NCBI RefSeq assembly: GCF_003432385.1
Contig: NZ_CP031841.1
Span: forward strand, 3,139,579 to 3,203,578
DNA: 64,000 nt
Source of the DNA: Breoghania sp. L-A4
Lineage (GTDB): Bacteria; Pseudomonadota; Alphaproteobacteria; Rhizobiales; Stappiaceae
Direction of reading: 5' to 3'
Part shown: in pieces, positions 61,938 through 64,000 of the stretch
Position numbering within the stretch: position 1 is the stretch's first letter
Layout: each line of letters starts with the position of its first letter
Made by a program: the position numbers and the translations under genes
Notes under the pieces: generated by a model
Database searches by the model: none
What the model saw: only the letters and a program-made list of their open reading frames with translations
Told to the model about the DNA's origin: nothing

Positions 61938-62803
61938 GCATCCTGATCGACAGCAACACCAAGGTCGTCTGCCAGGGAATCACCGGCCACGCGGCCACCT
62001 TTCACATGGCCCGCGCCATCGCCTATGGCACCAACCTCGTTGGCGGCGTGCGCCCCGGCAAGGGCGGCATGGTGCATCTCGACGTGCCGGTTTTCGATAC
62101 GGTGCAGACGGCGAAGGACGAGACCGGCGCCAACGCCAGCATCGTCTTCGTACCCGCCGCCCAGGCCGCCGGCGCCATGATTGAGGCCATAGAGGCGGAA
62201 ATCCCCCTCGTTGTCTGTGTGACCGAACGCATGCCCGTGCTTGACATGGTGCGTGTCCGCCATGCGCTGAAGGGGTCGAAAACCCGGCTCGTGGGTCCCA
62301 ATTCGCAAGGCATCCTGACCCCCGGTCAGTGCAAGCTCGGCGTCATGGCCACGGTCAACGAGCGCCCGGGCCATATCGGCATCGTCTCCCGCTCCGCCTC
62401 GCTGACCAGCGAGATCGTGTCGCTGACAAGTGCCGCCGGATTCGGCCAGTCGACAACCGTCGGCATCGGCGGCGATCCGGTGCACGGAATGGGCTATGTC
62501 GACTGCCTGGAGCTGTTCTTCGCCGATCCCGACACCAATGCAGTGGTGCTGGTGGGCGAAATCGGCGGCGTCGAGGAGGAGCAGGCGGCGGAGTACCTCA
62601 AGACCGCCGCCAACACCAAGCCCGTGTTCGCGATGGTCGTCGGGCGGCACGCGCCGGAAACCCGCCGTATGGGCCACGCGGGCACCTTGCGGGCCCTGGG
62701 CGGCGGCAGCGCGGCCTCCAAGCTGGAAGCCCTGCGCGGAGCCGGTGTCCACATCATCGACAACCCGGCGCTGGTGGGGCCGAGTCTGAAGTCGGTCCTG
62801 TGA
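61934..62803 (+). CDS. Succinate/malate-CoA ligase alpha-subunit family protein (289 aa)
   Basis: CoA-binding and phospho-histidine subunit. The Rossmann start SILIDSNTKVVCQGITGHAA, GGVRPGKGG, and the active-site loop RRMGHAGTLRALGGGSAASK (His near residue 244) are present. It forms a heterotetramer with the beta subunit. It is coupled by a four-base overlap. Confidence 0.87.
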   Translation: MSILIDSNTKVVCQGITGHAATFHMARAIAYGTNLVGGVRPGKGGMVHLDVPVFDTVQTAKDETGANASIVFVPAAQAAGAMIEAIEAEIPLVVCVTERMPVLDMVRVRHALKGSKTRLVGPNSQGILTPGQCKLGVMATVNERPGHIGIVSRSASLTSEIVSLTSAAGFGQSTTVGIGGDPVHGMGYVDCLELFFADPDTNAVVLVGEIGGVEEEQAAEYLKTAANTKPVFAMVVGRHAPETRRMGHAGTLRALGGGSAASKLEALRGAGVHIIDNPALVGPSLKSVL

Positions 62804-63027
62804 CGCGGAAACACCGCGGAATGCGGCGCGTTTCCCCCTGCTGCATTCCGTCGCATGGCCCGATAGTCCAAGTGAATTAGGCCGGCGACTGCCTATGCTG
62901 AGCGCAATCGCCGCCCCTCTGTGACGACATCCTGCAACACGACAGGTGCGCGCGTGAGGAAGCCGGTCGCGACCAAGACCAAAAGGCGCGGGGCAAAGAA
63001 CCGCGCACTCTGACGGGAGAGACGTAC

Positions 63028-64000
63028 ATGAAGATCTGTATTTACGGCGCCGGTGCCATCGGCGGTTATCTGGGGCTGATGCTGGCCAAGGGCGGCGCGG
63101 AGGTCTCCCTCATCGCGCGAGGCGCGCATCTGGCCGCCATCAGAGAAAAGGGCCTCACGGTCCAGTTCAAGGACGGCACCGAAGAGCACGCGATGCTCCA
63201 CGCCACCGACGATCCAACGAGCCTGGGGCCGCAAGACTATGTGGTGATCGCGCTCAAGGCGCATCAGGCCTGGGAGGTCGCCGAACAGATGACGCCGCTT
63301 CTGGGACCCGACACCGCGGTGGTCACCGCGCAGAACGGCGTGCCGTGGTGGTATTTTCATGGCTTCGAGGGTCAGTACAAGGATCTGCGAATCGAAAGCG
63401 TCGATCCCGGCAACCGTCAGTGGAACGCCATCGGCCCCGAGCGCGTCATCGGTTGCACCGTCTATCCGGCGGCCGAAATCACGGAACCGGGCGTCATCAA
63501 GCACATCTATGGCGACAAGTTCGGCCTCGGCGAACCGACCCGCGCCGATACCGATCGCATCAAGGCGCTGTCCGCGGTGATGGAGGCCGGCGGACTGAAG
63601 GCGCCGATCAATCCCGAAATCCGCAACGACATCTGGCTGAAGCTCTGGGGCAACCTGTGCTTCAATCCGATTTCCGCCCTCACCCACGCGACGCTTGATG
63701 TGGTGGCGACCGATCCCGGCACCCGTGCGGTCGCCCATGCCATGATGAGCGAGGCGGAAAAGATCGCGCGGCGCATTGGCGTGCACTTCCGCGTCGACAT
63801 CGAACGCCGCATCAACGGCGCGGCCCGGGTCGGCGCGCACCGCACCTCCATGCTCCAGGATCTGGAAAAGGGCCGGCAGCTCGAAATCGACGCCCTGCTG
63901 ACCGCGGTTCAGGAGATGGGACGCCTGGTGGACGTCAACACGCCCTATATCGACACGGTGCTGGCGCTTGTCCAGCAGATGGGCCGGGTCGCCGGTGTCT
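63028..64000 (+). CDS. Ketopantoate reductase-family oxidoreductase, partial at the right edge
   Basis: NAD(P)-dependent 2-dehydropantoate 2-reductase fold: GAGAIGGYLGLMLAKGG (residues 6-22) binds the dinucleotide; ALKAHQAW and the catalytic Lys/Glu region NDIWLKLWGNLCFNPISALT match the family. ATG 63028 follows GGGAGA. About 324 codons are visible and the gene continues off the edge. In this context it may reduce a 2-oxo acid produced in dicarboxylate metabolism rather than make pantothenate. Confidence 0.8.
   Translation, partial: MKICIYGAGAIGGYLGLMLAKGGAEVSLIARGAHLAAIREKGLTVQFKDGTEEHAMLHATDDPTSLGPQDYVVIALKAHQAWEVAEQMTPLLGPDTAVVTAQNGVPWWYFHGFEGQYKDLRIESVDPGNRQWNAIGPERVIGCTVYPAAEITEPGVIKHIYGDKFGLGEPTRADTDRIKALSAVMEAGGLKAPINPEIRNDIWLKLWGNLCFNPISALTHATLDVVATDPGTRAVAHAMMSEAEKIARRIGVHFRVDIERRINGAARVGAHRTSMLQDLEKGRQLEIDALLTAVQEMGRLVDVNTPYIDTVLALVQQMGRVAGV

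Noticed and set aside
61073-62752. Minus-strand frame of 559 codons
   Set aside because: Antisense of the sucC/sucD-like pair, which carries clear family motifs on the other strand.

Overview
The window is high-GC DNA from an alphaproteobacterium, probably a marine or soil Hyphomicrobiales/Rhodobacterales-type organism. The evidence is the tripartite TRAP and TctABC transporters, the oxc/frc oxalate operon with fhs, the prophage gene types, and an attachment site in a tRNA-Pro(GGG) gene. The exact taxon cannot be read from the sequence.

Layout: (1) 1-620, insertion-sequence debris (IS3-type). (2) 694-14847, a translationally linked minus-strand operon of three giant genes: an unknown 1035-aa protein, a 1646-aa DEAH helicase with a DUF1998-type cysteine-rich C-terminus, and a 2028-aa P-loop ATPase. 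It looks like an anti-phage defence system related in outline to Druantia/DISARM but matching neither. (3) 15038-16450, a decayed IS701-family element. (4) 16527-25456, a prophage-like replication, regulation and lysis region: iterons, primase-helicase, CHC2/Toprim primase, a chain of overlapping small genes, an S24-type CI repressor with its operators, and remnants of holin and spanin genes. No capsid, tail or large terminase genes are visible. (5) 25508-32518, a complete ebo cluster (eboA-F homologues) in which EboD is fused to an N-terminal DedA/VTT membrane domain. (6) 32798-37316, a four-gene minus-strand set: matrixin-like protease, type-3-copper (tyrosinase/PvdP-like) protein, ferritin-like VioB-type protein broken at a G7 tract, and an unknown protein. 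(7) 37859-40273, a second pair of the same operators, small phage genes, excisionase, tyrosine integrase, and a 44-nt 3' tRNA-Pro(GGG) fragment that marks the right end of the mobile element.

(8) From about 40280 rightward the DNA looks like host chromosome: yhaN/yhaO-type nuclease genes, decayed quinoprotein dehydrogenase and fhs fragments, and a TRAP transporter with a GntR regulator. Next is an oxalate/formate operon (fhs, formyltransferase, frc, oxc, GntR) downstream of a TctCBA importer. Diverging from it are succinyl/malyl-CoA ligase-type genes and a ketopantoate-reductase-like gene that runs off the right edge.

How parts work together: the same operator sequence, GCGGT-N6-ACCGC, occurs twice in front of the CI gene and twice in front of the integrase module 14 kb away. 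This suggests one repressor governs both ends of a single integrated element, with the ebo and copper/ferritin genes as cargo where phage structural genes would normally lie. No intact tRNA-Pro(GGG) was found by eye, so the left end probably lies beyond position 1 and the defence operon may also be cargo. In the chromosomal part, oxalate is predicted to enter via a tripartite transporter, be activated by Frc, decarboxylated by Oxc, and its formyl carbon passed to tetrahydrofolate. Several genes (transposase, i-spanin, ferritin-like, dctP, tctB) carry single frameshifts, many at homopolymers, so sequencing error must be excluded before they are called pseudogenes.
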